64,000 nucleotides of DNA. Origin: Pseudomonas sp. Teo4 (GTDB lineage Bacteria > Pseudomonadota > Gammaproteobacteria > Pseudomonadales > Pseudomonadaceae). Each line of letters starts with the position of its first letter. Position 1 is the stretch's first letter. The notes under the pieces are model-generated. The model was not told the origin of the DNA. It made no database searches and was given only the letters and a program-made list of their open reading frames with translations. The translations under genes and the position numbers were made by a program. The stretch spans positions 3,348,001 through 3,412,000 of the forward strand of contig NZ_JAXCIL010000001.1 in assembly GCF_034387475.1 (NCBI RefSeq), written 5' to 3'. Shown here in pieces: positions 1 through 9,428 of the stretch.

Positions 1-734
1 ACGCTGAAGCCCCAGAGTGTTGCCGATGCCGCAATGAGCGCGAACGTGAAGCACGCTTCGGTAATTTCAATGTGTTTCTGTGGATGGTAGTGCGGCTCGT
101 CGGCAAAAAATCTCTTCTTAAGCTCATCCATCAGGAACTGCATCGCATAGGTATCGGCGATGACCTCTCGCGCGTGCTTCTCCAGTCGTTCCCGGTCATC
201 TGCCGCTTCGGCTTCCGGTGGTGCACCTCGCTCCGCACGGCGAACCGCGTGGAGGTTATGAAAATGACCGACCTCGTGTAGGAGAATGAAACAGAAGATA
301 GCGAACGCGAATGTTTCGAAGGTTGCCCGGTATTCAGGATCGCGCAACCACCAATAATCTGGGCTTTCCCAATCAAAAATGCCATCTTTGAGCCAGACCT
401 TGACGTCGTGACGCCAGGGCAAAGGTGAGGCTTGGTAGGCTGGCGGAATGGGGCGGGCATGTACGGTCACTAAAGAAGCCAGCTTGATTACCAGATCAAG
501 CATGCCCTTCCATACCATTACCGTCTTGAGCTCTGAATCCGCACCTGCTTGGCACCTCACCCCATCCACGAAGTACAGACTCACTTTATCGCCCGGCAGA
601 GAGGCGCAAATTTCTCTACCCTGGCGCAGAAGCGAGTCATACATCTCACCATCTGGATCTTCGGTATAGATCTGCAGAATCCCCTCGCCTGGCTTGAAGT
701 GTCTCTCAGCTATCCGACGTTCGATTTCGTCCAT
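1..734 (-). CDS. HExxH metalloprotease-like protein (partial, runs off left edge)
   Basis: The minus-strand frame is open from an ATG at 734 through base 1 without a stop, so about 244 residues are present and the C-terminus lies outside the window. The zincin motif HEVGH sits at about residue 155, preceded by a hydrophobic stretch (FAIFCFILL). About 45 residues later REVIADTYA resembles the E/D-xxA third-ligand helix of M48, ImmA and Lit-type proteases. A further hydrophobic segment follows near the edge. The architecture recalls the Lit-like (peptidase U49) abortive-infection proteases, but I infer this from motif layout only. It is the last gene of a run of minus-strand island genes. An ImmA-like or generic membrane-associated protease is the main alternative. 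Confidence 0.6.
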   Translation of the reverse strand, partial: MDEIERRIAERHFKPGEGILQIYTEDPDGEMYDSLLRQGREICASLPGDKVSLYFVDGVRCQAGADSELKTVMVWKGMLDLVIKLASLVTVHARPIPPAYQASPLPWRHDVKVWLKDGIFDWESPDYWWLRDPEYRATFETFAFAIFCFILLHEVGHFHNLHAVRRAERGAPPEAEAADDRERLEKHAREVIADTYAMQFLMDELKKRFFADEPHYHPQKHIEITEACFTFALIAASATLWGFS

Positions 735-872
735 GTCGTCCCTGGCCTTTTATGAATGGTGGTCAACGGTAAGCGCCGATGGTCTGTATGCCACAACCAC
801 TGACACGATGCTACCCGCCAGACACAAACGAACGGGGTATCAGCCGAAGACAAAGCCCCCGCCTATCAAAAA

Positions 873-1823
873 TTAGGCGGGCTGCTTTTTCTTGACCGCA
901 AAGATCGTCAAGCGGTTGAGGTCATCGATCTCAAGCCTGTAGCTTTTCCCGGTCTCAGAAAGCACAAGGCGCCCCAGACCGAACACACGGAAATAGTCAG
1001 CGTCATCTTGAGCGAGGATGTCGTTGAAGAAGCCTCGGAACCGGTAAGCATCCATCTCCTGGCTGGTGACCTTCAGGTAAACGCCCTTTCCATCGACACG
1101 ATCGATGAACCAAAACATGAACCCATTTCCCTTGCGTGGCTCCAGCCGAGCCCCACCATGGATAACTCGATTGGGTGAGCCGGGTGCCGCTTTCGATATG
1201 TTTGGAAAGTAGGAGATAAGCGGCATCTCTCCTTCACCCGTGACCTTCAGCTGTAGCCCGAAGAACTCGTTGCTCGAAAGATCCTTGTGCGCGTTGCGAT
1301 AGTATTCGACGAGCCGCTCGAAACTGCTGGTGCGGTTTCTGGTTGAGAAGGAACTGCCTTTCGCAACCCCACTGCGGCCTTGCCCGCGACCCTGGGCAGG
1401 ATTTGAACCAGCACTTCCTGACACCCCTTCCCCATCCTTCGGCTTGACGATGGTGGGGTCGAACTCATTGATGAAATCATGAAGCTTGCGTTTGGCTTCT
1501 CGATCCTTATGGGCAGCCTCTCCGCCCTGGCCTTGATCGCTTACATCGGGTTCCTCACCCTGCCAGTGGCAACCAGGCACATGCCCCACACCGGGGTCGC
1601 GAAAATGCGCAGCCCGATAGGTATCTTGTGGCAGGCTTGCATAGTTCACAGCCGTGATTGGGGGGGAGCTTGGCAAGGCCAAGCAATCAGCGTAGGAACA
1701 TTGAAAGGTGTAACGCGCTCGGGGCTCAGGCTGCGAGAAGTAGGCCCTGCGTGCATCTGAGATGGAAACGACTTCACCGAGTTCTACGCAATAAGCTTCC
1801 GAGACTTGAATCTTTGCGGGCAT
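873..1823 (-). CDS. hypothetical protein with N-terminal Cys/His zinc-ribbon-like motif
   Basis: About 316 residues. An upstream ATG at 1841 would add six residues, but the ATG at 1823 has an AGGA nine bases before it. The N-terminal third holds FQCSYADC, then AAHFRD and VPGCHW, a C-x4-C ... H ... C-H arrangement like the zinc ribbon at the start of CoiA-like and related defence-island proteins. The middle is Gly/Ser/Arg-rich and probably disordered. The C-terminal 150 residues (from SSFERLVEYY) look like a compact alpha/beta domain that I do not recognise. Function is unknown. It sits between the 4TM protein and the HExxH gene on the same strand, with a 360-base gap upstream that suggests its own promoter. 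Confidence 0.6.
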   Translation of the reverse strand: MPAKIQVSEAYCVELGEVVSISDARRAYFSQPEPRARYTFQCSYADCLALPSSPPITAVNYASLPQDTYRAAHFRDPGVGHVPGCHWQGEEPDVSDQGQGGEAAHKDREAKRKLHDFINEFDPTIVKPKDGEGVSGSAGSNPAQGRGQGRSGVAKGSSFSTRNRTSSFERLVEYYRNAHKDLSSNEFFGLQLKVTGEGEMPLISYFPNISKAAPGSPNRVIHGGARLEPRKGNGFMFWFIDRVDGKGVYLKVTSQEMDAYRFRGFFNDILAQDDADYFRVFGLGRLVLSETGKSYRLEIDDLNRLTIFAVKKKQPA

Positions 1824-1841
1824 TCCCTGACGTCCTGACAT

Positions 1842-2205
1842 GATGGCGAAGCCCTAACACGCCCCAGGTAATCTGGTCTTGGGTCAGGCCTCACGGGAGG
1901 TACGTTTATAATCGGGATTCGAGTGACCTGTAAACCAGCTAAACCCGCGAGTTAGAGAGGCTGGGGATATCATCGGCTTACGGGAGAAGACAAGTGAGCT
2001 TCACAGCATCACGTCGACGATGGATTGCCTAGTGTGCTCTAGCGCCGTGCCTCAAGGCTGAAGCGGTTTCAGTACGTCATGAAATAACCCTTCAGTCAGG
2101 CGCTTGATGTCCAGCGCCTGTACCACGTCCCTAGTCTAGGTCTGCGCAGACCTCGCCCTGCTCTCCAACTGGACGTTGGCTGCGGCGACTGCAGGCCAGC
2201 ATCCT
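1842..2205. other. 364-base gap without a recognised gene
   Basis: No coding frame or repeat family is apparent. A TATAAT box occurs on the plus strand near 1910, with no plus-strand gene behind it. On the minus strand the gap would hold the promoter of the gene ending at 873, but no convincing -35/-10 pair is visible. Confidence 0.4.
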
Positions 2206-2953
2206 TTAGCTGACCTGTTCGCAGCTAGCAAACAAGCGCTGTGCGTAGGCAAAGCCTCTAACCCGAACCCAATCGTGGTTCACCAGGAAGATCCAGCAAA
2301 GCAAGATGACCAGTTCGACTCCTGTGGCTGCGAGCAGGACTGGATGTTTCGCTAACGCTTCGAAGCTCAATTCTTGCAGGCAAACCTATCGTGTGATACA
2401 GAGTCACCAGGCAGAGCGCGGCGCAGGTCAGGGCCACTAGGATGCCTGTCGACTTACAAGCCGTGAGATTCCGGGCGAATCCATACTCCACGTTTTCATC
2501 AAAGATCATGGCGTACTTTTTCGTGTCTCTCGTCTGTTCACGCAGGAAGTTCGCCGCAGACCGATACACATCATCTGCGGCCCTCGGGTCAGCTTTTTCT
2601 TCCTCTTCAGTGACGACGGTGAAATCCTTTATGAGATCCGCCAGACGCTGCATGTAGCGTTTTTTCGTAGGCCGCTCCAACGTATCGTCGGAGTGCCTCA
2701 GCACGATGGTGGTTGGGGCACCACCCCACGTCTTGAACAGCTTCTCCTGGAGCTTATTGCCTTTGCTGGACATTTGGCTCGCGGCAAAGGCGACCACACC
2801 GAACGATACAAGGAAGGTTGCGATCACCCCGTTTAAGGATCGCGCAGCTTCGAAGAAAGCCATGACGTAAATGACTACTGGCAACACCAACAGCAAAGCA
2901 GGCTTTACCCTGGCCTTGTACTTATACGCATCAAAAACCTTGCTGAAATCCAT
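2206..2953 (-). pseudogene. four-helix (2+2 TM) membrane protein, frameshifted
   Basis: The frame opens at ATG 2953 and runs for about 190 convincing residues: two adjacent TM helices (about residues 18-60), a charged cytosolic block of about 100 residues, then a third TM (VALTCAALCLVTLY). Around 2370-2385 the frame breaks. The sister frame supplies the fourth TM (LLAATGVELVILLCWIFLV) and a natural end at 2206-2208. The 2+2 layout with a cytosolic middle resembles SMODS-associated 4TM effectors of conflict systems; this is inference from topology, not homology. It starts 129 bases after the E2-E1-JAB gene on the same strand, so it could be the effector of that locus. The shift is probably a sequencing error, like many others here. 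Confidence 0.6.
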
Positions 2954-3082
2954 ACCAACCCCTCACGCAGTGCATGGTATTTGGGCATCAATCGAACAAA
3001 CACACGTCGATCATCTAGGCGTATCGCGCAATTTCGCCGCTTGCCAACAACTAACCAAAGGTCAAACCCGTTACCCCAAGGC

Positions 3083-5304
3083 TCACCTCACATAAATGCC
3101 GAGATCAGCATCGGAAACGATCAGCATCAGTGCCGGTAAACCCTCTATCTGCATCCGGCTGACCAGCGTGGCAAACAAGACAAGGTCGTCTGCGCTCTGC
3201 TTGACGGAACAACCGTTCGGATGGGAATGCCAGTCCCCGACATAGTCAACGGTGCCAGCAGTCAGATCGTGCACCTTCTTCAGTGCCTCTAACTGACCTT
3301 CCTTGCCCCGGATGAAATGGGTTGGGCTCGACTCGCTGTCGGGTGGAGGTGGCAGGGTATCGACCAGGACGATGGTCTTCGTCTTCAAGTCAGTGATACC
3401 GAGAATGGATCCACCGGTTTCGTTGGGAAGCGCCGCAAGCCGCTGTGCCTTGATCTTGTCAATAAGGCCACCGTCATACGTTACCGACCACTCTCCAATC
3501 GTTGCGCAGGTGACGGGATGTACTAGGGCCTCATGTGATCCCACACTGCCCGACTCATCATCCAGCGCCGATATCATGATCTTGGCTTCGGCACCAGTTA
3601 CGACCTTGCGCAGCCTCCGGGAAATTAGTCCCGCGTGGACATGGATGTTTTCATTCGACATCCGGAACGAAATATCCCGGCATCCGCCACCTACCCACCG
3701 ATCGCCAAGGTGGTTGACGAGATGGGTTTCACCCCAAGGGTTGTTCAAGATTGCGCGGTAATACTGCCCTTCAAGGGCATCCAAACGCTGCAACCGTGCC
3801 GAGTCTTCGAGCAGAATGACATTCGACATTCCTGATGGAGTAAGGAAGACACTGGCCATCCGGGTTGAATGATCCCGTCGCGCCAGATCACGAGGCACAG
3901 CCAGCGTCGTGGTGGCATCGATCAAAAGCTCAGCGTCCTCTGGCCTCATTGATGCGGGGATCGTCAGCGAGAATGCCGTCGCAGATCGCAGCAGGTACCG
4001 GCTCGCCCGGATAGATCTGCCCTACCATCCTCCGAAGCACATCCGCTTTGCGTAAACCGACAAATCTGTCGTTTGCGACATGCCTGACCAAGTTGTGAGG
4101 GAGGAGCAGATCCGGGTCTACATACGTCCATGTGCCCCAGGCCAAGCGAGCCCAGATGTCGGCAAGCATGCCCCCTAGCGCACCTACCCCAGCCAACACA
4201 CCCTTGAAAGTTGCATTATCGGGATCGACAGCAGACAGGTCTCGGGCAAATGCCGCGCTCAGCGAAGATCGCACCTCCACAGGCCTGAGGCCAAGCCCCT
4301 TCCATGTCTCCCCTGTGTAACCTCCCAACTGCACGGCGGGATAACAAACACCGTCCGCGTTCGGGGGCCAGCATCTCGAAAGAGGCTGCCAGATCAAAGA
4401 GATTGATCTCCAGCATGTAGCCTTTGACATCCATCCGATCCGCTTCGCCATTGCGAAGTCTGGGTACCAAGCCAGGATCAAGATGCCCTGGTTGTCGTTC
4501 TGAGCCGCCCGACTTAGCCCGCCAGAAGCTGCTTCACGCACAGCATTTGAAAGTTGCGTAGACAGCTCGCTGCCCCACTCCACCAACTGGTCATGCAACT
4601 CCCCAAGGTTAAACGGGAACATGGCCACCGACGTCGGCTCAACGGGCGGCACCATGATATTGAGTAAGCGATAATTGCTTTGGGTCGTTCCACTGGAATC
4701 CATGACCGCGCACGCAGCGTGATTTTGTCGCTTCTGTCTGTCATCAGGACGTGCAGTTTGCAATCGTCACTCGCCAGCTGCGCCGGAGTTAGCGCTGGCA
4801 GGATGAGCTGGAAGGGCTCGCGTAGAACATTTGCTCCAGCGGTTGATCTTCACGGTGCAGGCGTAGCTCCGATGACTCACGCAGCCACCAGAACAGACGC
4901 TCAAGAAACCGTTCAGCAGTCCAGATGCGCTCAACGCCACTCCACTCCACATCGTAGAGGCACAGGATCTTCGGCGTACCCGGCGCCGAGCCATGAAGAT
5001 GTGACAGCGCAGGAAAATCTGTGCGAAGCGCATGCACAGTCACTGGAACACGAAGCCGTGGATTTACAGCAATGGCTAACGTCTCTACACGGTGGATTCC
5101 CCCAGGGTTACCCTTGGCAATCGTGCCGTCGCCCGCCTCGATGACGACGTACTCGGTTACCCCGCCTGCCTCAGCTTCCTGCCGAAGCTCCAAGAACTCG
5201 ACGCCCGAGGGCCCCTTGCATGCTTTCACCAACGCTCGGGTGCAGGCATGAATAGGCTCGGGCTGATCGCCCATTGGGTCACCGACCGCATAGAAACTGC
5301 TCAT
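3083..5304 (-). pseudogene. E2-E1-JAB fusion protein of a ubiquitin-like conjugation system (several frameshifts)
   Basis: Joining frames gives one protein of about 740 residues. Residues 1-170 are a prokaryotic E2-like domain with the LCLYD ... W segment and the tail FLERLFWWLRE ... LH. From about 370 there is an E1/ThiF domain with GVGALGG, then YVDPDLLLPHNLVRH, later WVGGGCRDISF. The C-terminus is a JAB/JAMM domain: ETGG at about 625 and DWHSHP ... SADD at about 694, the metal-binding E/HxH/SxxD set. Breaks lie near 4825, 4670, 4460, 4350 and 3945. The start overlaps the stop of the metallo-beta-lactamase gene (ATGA at 5301-5304), so the two are translationally coupled. Such proteins are expected to adenylate, transfer and remove a small modifier. 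No separate ubiquitin-like gene is seen. Confidence 0.85.
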
Positions 5305-6478
5305 TTTCTAGGAGCGCCTGCGCGAGGAGCCGCAGCAGCCGCAGCCGAGGTCGCAGCTGCGGCAACCGCTACCGCAGCCTTGATCACTGTACCGTCAGAG
5401 GCCGACTCCAATTCGAGCACGCCTTTGGAACCGTTCTCTTCCGTGCAGGCGAACCACCCATCCACTGGGCGCAGAATCGACCTGTATTCACGCTTGGCGC
5501 GGATGCAAGGTGGATCGTTGAAGTCGTCAACGATCTTCTTGCTGCTGGAGACAATCGTCGCGCCCTGTTTCGCCTGGCCCAGAGCATTGCGCGCTGCCTC
5601 GGAAACCCTGGCGTTTTCGCCTTTACCCGACCAGCTGTCCCAGGACAGGGTGTGCCACGAGCAGTGGTGTGGCGCGAGGAGCAAGTCGTAAGCGAGCGTT
5701 TCTGGGTCATCCTCAAAGCGTTTCCACATCCGCTCCCAGATGAGAACTTCGGCATCACCACCTACGAAGAACCGCGTGCGCTTGGAGCTGAATTGAGACG
5801 GTGAGATGTGCATGTTCATTACGATGCTCGACTCGTTCTTGGTCAGCTCTTCCTCCAGCGCAGCATCATCTTCATGAGGTGCAGGAGCCAGGAGCTGGGC
5901 CCTGAACACTGACGAAGAAGAACCATTGATGTCGCTGAACCATTCGCCAGACTTCACCAGGATCGCGCGCAGATCGTCAGTCTTGCCATCAACGTCTTCA
6001 CCCATGATCTTGATGCGGTTGCCGCTAGCTGCCCAGCGGTGGTCACGCCAATACTGGACGCGCCGACGAGCCTCTTTGTTGAAAGCGCTCGCGTCATCAC
6101 ACAGCGTGTGATTTGGCGACCGACGCCGAAAGACCAGAGGCGAAGACCAGAGCTCGCGAATTATGATGCGCTTTTCCCAGCGATCCTTTTTATCATCCGG
6201 ATACTGATCGGGGGCCCAGCCAGAAATGCTTGCTCAGTCCGCCGCAGTGATCCTTGTCCGGATGGCTCAGCATGAAGGCATCAACGTACGGACGATCCTT
6301 GTCATCCCGCAACAGCCGCTCGCGCAGTGCTCGCCCCACATCGGGTGTGTCATCGTTCGGGTCGTCGGCTTTCCCCGGATGTGGCAATCGATCAAGATGC
6401 TTGTGACATTGAAGTCTGCCAAGCGTACGAGCGTCATATCCCCGTTACCGACTTGGAAAAAGTAAATTTAGCGGGCAC
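5301..6478 (-). pseudogene. metallo-beta-lactamase-fold protein coupled to E2-E1-JAB (two frameshifts)
   Basis: The GTG start at 6478 is supported by GGAGGT at 6483-6488. The protein is about 392 residues once shifts near 6383 (GGGGAAA run) and 6205 (GGGCCCCC run) are joined. The N-terminus reads FFQVGNGDMTLVRL, then LSHPDKDHCGG, the HxxxDH metal site of ComEC-type MBL folds. LLAPHHCSWHT further on supplies later ligands. The C-terminus is an unusual Ala-rich tail ending APRK. MBL genes next to E1/E2/JAB genes were described in comparative-genomic surveys of prokaryotic ubiquitin-like systems; their substrate is unknown to me. It is the first gene of the minus-strand operon. Alternative: a nuclease or cyclic-nucleotide hydrolase of the same fold. 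Confidence 0.8.
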
Positions 6479-7249
6479 TCTTACCTCCATGCGCTATCTG
6501 CAAAATAACCCTCAGGCCATAGCTGAGCGTCATCTTCCATTCACTGAAAAACGTTTATGTTTTTATGCACCATCGCGCCGTTTATAAAACGGGACGCAAA
6601 TGTTTCATCGCTTTGGTGAGTAATATTTACGCAACATGTGCTGAGGTCAGATCTCAAGAGAATCGGGGGAATGTTGATATGCTCGTTTCCTGCTGCCTGG
6701 ACAACCTAACCGGCGAACTTGGGACGCCATTTCAACCGCACATCACCACCCGATTTTCGCTGGCCACGGTGACTAGGATGAGCCATGGCCCAACCGCATG
6801 TCACCTAGCACAACCTCAAGAAATCCGTTTCGAGGCCACCCCAAAAACACTACATCTAGTGCTTTCAACAAAGGGCAGCTACAACATATTCAAAACAACG
6901 CCCGACCGCAAGTGCCTGTCGCACGAGTAGCTTGCGCACCCAGCTGCGGTTGGATCCCATTTTTAAACTGTACGGATGCACAGCCCTGATGTTTCAAGGG
7001 CTTAACAGAAAAGAGGGCGCAATAAATTGTTACAAACTCAGATCTGTCTGAGATTTTCTCGGTGCGACGAGTTATGACGCAACGAAAGGAGCGCCTGAAA
7101 ACCGACAGTAGATCAGCGTCAAATTAGCGACATAAATTTGTACAACCTACTTGCCAAATCTATCTAATCGAGCCTTCTCGCTTATGAACTGAGCCTGACG
7201 TTAGCGGCGCTGCCGAACCTAACTAGCAGACAATTCAATAAACCAAATG
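6479..7249. other. 770-base gap upstream of the MBL operon
   Basis: Apart from the ribosome-binding site and the palindrome at 6578 I see no gene. The open frames here are short, use atypical codons and match nothing I recognise. The stretch is more AT-rich than the rest and probably represents the operon promoter plus island filler between the operon and the IS66 scar. Confidence 0.4.
6578..6592. promoter_or_regulatory. 6-bp-arm palindrome upstream of the MBL/E2-E1-JAB operon
   Basis: CCGTTT-ATA-AAACGG is a perfect inverted repeat 100 bases before the GTG start of the MBL gene and overlaps an AT-rich TTTATAAAA stretch. It could be an operator or part of the promoter; no regulator is adjacent. 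Confidence 0.35.
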
Positions 7250-7254
7250 CAGGC

Positions 7255-7599
7255 GCACTTGCAGTACTTGCTCATCGAACAGACCCTCGCTGGTCTCAAG
7301 TCTGGCTTGCCACGCGGCGCCTGAATCATGGCAAGTTTCACTGGCCCGACATTCGCCATGGCTTCGAAATCGAACTCGACAGCGAACAACTCCAGGCCCA
7401 GGCCTGCCGTGGCGGCGGGTCGGTTCAGGCGGTGTGATCAGCACGCTGTAACCGCCGGCCATTAGGCCGGCCTGTTTGTCGTCGTTTCGCGCCTGCTCTG
7501 ACACAATCGGCACGCATGAATGGGCATGATCCGTATGCCTATCTCAAAGATGTGCTGACGCGGCTGCCGACGCAGCGAGCCAGTGAAACGGACACCTGA
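7255..7599 (+). mobile_element. IS66-family remnant (3' ends of tnpB and tnpC)
   Basis: A plus-strand frame from about 7258 reads VWLATRRLNHGKFHWP and ELDSEQLQA, the C-terminal half of the IS66 accessory protein TnpB, with a shift before its usual end near 7450. The short frame 7516-7599, NGHDPYAYLKDVLTRLP, is the extreme C-terminus of the IS66 transposase TnpC. The remaining several hundred codons of TnpC and the 5' part of the element are missing, so this is a deletion scar. No inverted terminal repeat was identified. Confidence 0.8.
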
Positions 7600-7701
7600 G
7601 CCGCATCAGTGGGTGTTGGCCTGACTTACGCAAGGTGAGTTCAACGGACGCTTACACAGATACGGATCTTCAGCGAGCTCATCTTCAATCAGGAGTTCAG
7701 T

Positions 7702-8001
7702 ATGGGACACCTCAGCCTGGAGGACGTCTACCCCGATGACGTTGATAAATATGGCCATATGCGTGTGGGAATGACCGACCTCTATGTCAAAGACAACCAC
7801 GTCATCTATGGTGCGGTTACGCGTGGGGAATGCCGCGAGCTGACCAGCAGGTTGCTGCGTGACGCAGCGGTGCAGATGATCATAAGCGCTAGGCTTGCAG
7901 CGTTGCCCGAGGATTACGATCCTTGGATCAGCAGGATTGAGCGCAATCGCGCCTTACAGGCAAGGTATGGAGACAAATTCGATCCTTGGGACGATGACTA
8001 A
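7702..8001 (+). CDS. hypothetical protein, 99 aa
   Basis: ATG 7702 is preceded by AGGAG at a spacing of seven, a strong ribosome-binding site. The product is acidic (MGHLSLEDVYPDD ... GDKFDPWDDD) with no TM segment or motif known to me. The sequence FDPWDD at the end and the balanced codon use suggest a real small soluble protein. Its neighbours are an IS66 scar upstream and a convergent hypothetical gene 22 bases downstream. It may belong to the accessory backbone of the island; function unknown. Confidence 0.6.
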   Translation: MGHLSLEDVYPDDVDKYGHMRVGMTDLYVKDNHVIYGAVTRGECRELTSRLLRDAAVQMIISARLAALPEDYDPWISRIERNRALQARYGDKFDPWDDD

Positions 8002-8023
8002 CAGCCCCATGATCGCCACCCCG

Positions 8024-8373
8024 TCACACGCCCAAGTCCCTAGCGAACAGGGCATCGCGGAGCGCAGGTGTCGCGCGGTTCTCATGGACGAGTCGGCGAA
8101 GCAGTGACTGGCTTAGATGCTCTCTGAGACGGGAGCGCAGTTCGATAAACGATTGTGATCCGCCAATGTTGCTTGTAGGCCACTGACGCGTTAACGCTTG
8201 CCGAAGAACCTGAAGAGCCTCGGCACCAATCGTACTTGGGTACAAGCGCTGCATCTCATCAAACCCGGCGCTGCGCTTATACCCAGCTAAGGTCTCGCTC
8301 AGCACCACGGCCAGGAGTCCCCGAAGACCCGCCACGCCTGTTCCCACAGCCGCTTTTCTACTTCATCCTGCAA
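8024..8373 (-). pseudogene. hypothetical protein, about 115 aa, frameshifted
   Basis: Two frames join near 8305. The N-terminus from a TTG at 8371-8373 reads LQDEVEKRLWEQAWRVFGDSW; the rest, from VVLSETLAGYKRSAGF to the stop at 8024, is in the other frame. A GAGG lies about eight bases before the TTG. The protein appears helical and soluble, rich in Arg and Leu, and I do not recognise it. It faces the 99-residue gene convergently. Confidence 0.4.
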
Positions 8374-8449
8374 CGCCTACCCTCACCTATCACATCGCGC
8401 CGCGATCATCCCGCTGGCGGCCACCCTTGACTGCACAGGAAGGACGCAA

Positions 8450-8611
8450 ATGCATATCGAATTTGATCTGAATGTGAACGACGCCGAAGCCCTACTGCGC
8501 CACTGCCAGACTCATGTGCCAGCAAGCGGAGATCCTCGCGAAGATGCCCGTTTGATGGACGCGTTGACCGCATTAGTGGAAGCGCTAATGACAGCTGACG
8601 CCCAATCATAA
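8450..8611 (+). CDS. hypothetical small protein, 53 aa
   Basis: This short gene has an AGGAAGGA ribosome-binding site seven bases before ATG 8450. The product begins MHIEFDLNVNDAEALLRHC and ends ALMTADAQS. It is acidic and mostly helical, and third codon positions are GC-rich as expected for Pseudomonas. I cannot name the family, though small proteins of this look are common in Pseudomonas accessory DNA. Confidence 0.5.
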   Translation: MHIEFDLNVNDAEALLRHCQTHVPASGDPREDARLMDALTALVEALMTADAQS

Positions 8612-9289
8612 TCAGAGCCATGGCGAGAGCCAAAGACACACCGATCGAAACCTCTGGTTTGCTCAGTGAGCACTAGGTTGCGCGCAGCCTTTTCATGAAG
8701 GCTACCTGTAAGGTGGCTGCAAACGTTCAACTGGCCGCTGGAAAGCTAGAGCGCGGGTGGTGATGAGGTCATTCAGTGGCACTCATTCTCGTTGTTGTCT
8801 GACATGGGAAAGATCCAAGGCGGAATAACCTTGGCCAAAAAATTTTGGCGACAGCATTGTGTTTTGTAACCAAAGCAAAAGCAGCGGCCTTTGGCCGAAG
8901 TGACGACCTCCTGCCAGCCCCTCCTTGCCTGGCGGCAAGGCTTGGAAGGGCTGAAAAGCCAAAGATCAAAAACCAAAACCAGCCTTGATACACCGTGGTT
9001 TGATCCAGCCGCAGGCGTGAGGCCAACACCGTTAGATTTTTTTTGTCCTCAAATATAGAACTCCGTCGCCTCAAAAAAATTTCAAGAGGGGGGGGGTGGG
9101 AAAAAATCCAAGTACCGTTCAAAAATGTCGACTCCATCACAAATTTACGGCCTGGGCACCGTTTTTTGTCCGACGCTGGCCGGTGTTCCCAGGCCTCATG
9201 CGAAGGCACATTGAGTGATACAGGCGATTGGCAACTCCCCTCTCGATCAAGCCAGACCGGACAGCGGGAGAGCTACTCAGGTTGCCACT
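8612..9289. other. 680-base gap with hairpin-rich, non-coding-looking DNA
   Basis: No credible gene. There is an imperfect hairpin around 8916-8954 (AGCCCCTCCTTGCC against GGCAAGGCTTGGAAGGGCT), poly-A and poly-G tracts (eight G at about 9089), and a purine-rich patch. A 146-codon frame on the minus strand crosses it, but its composition is low-complexity. It looks like repeat-derived intergenic DNA. Confidence 0.4.
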
Positions 9290-9402
9290 GCTTACTGCCC
9301 AATGATCGCCATTTCTGTACCGATAACTTGGGGCTGCAGCAGCGCAGGTACTCCCATGACCAGGTCGTCAGACCTCGTTTGCAGCGACAAGACGACTAAC
9401 TC
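9290..9402 (-). pseudogene. degraded remnant of a second copy of the gene at 19511-19984
   Basis: On the minus strand one frame reads RSDDLVMGVPALLQP and the next YRYRNGDHWAV. These align with SDDLVMRAPALLQRP and FRYRNSDNTAV of the gene at 19.5-20 kb, in the same order. At nucleotide level both copies share runs such as acttgggg/cgctgcagcagcgcagg-like blocks. Both flanks of the conserved patch have lost similarity, so only about 40 codons survive. Confidence 0.6.
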
Positions 9403-9428
9403 GACACTGACGAACTGATATCGTTAGG

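Noticed and set aside
8769..9209. 146-codon minus-strand frame
   Set aside because: Low-complexity composition, no ribosome-binding site, crosses hairpins and homopolymers; looks like repeat DNA.
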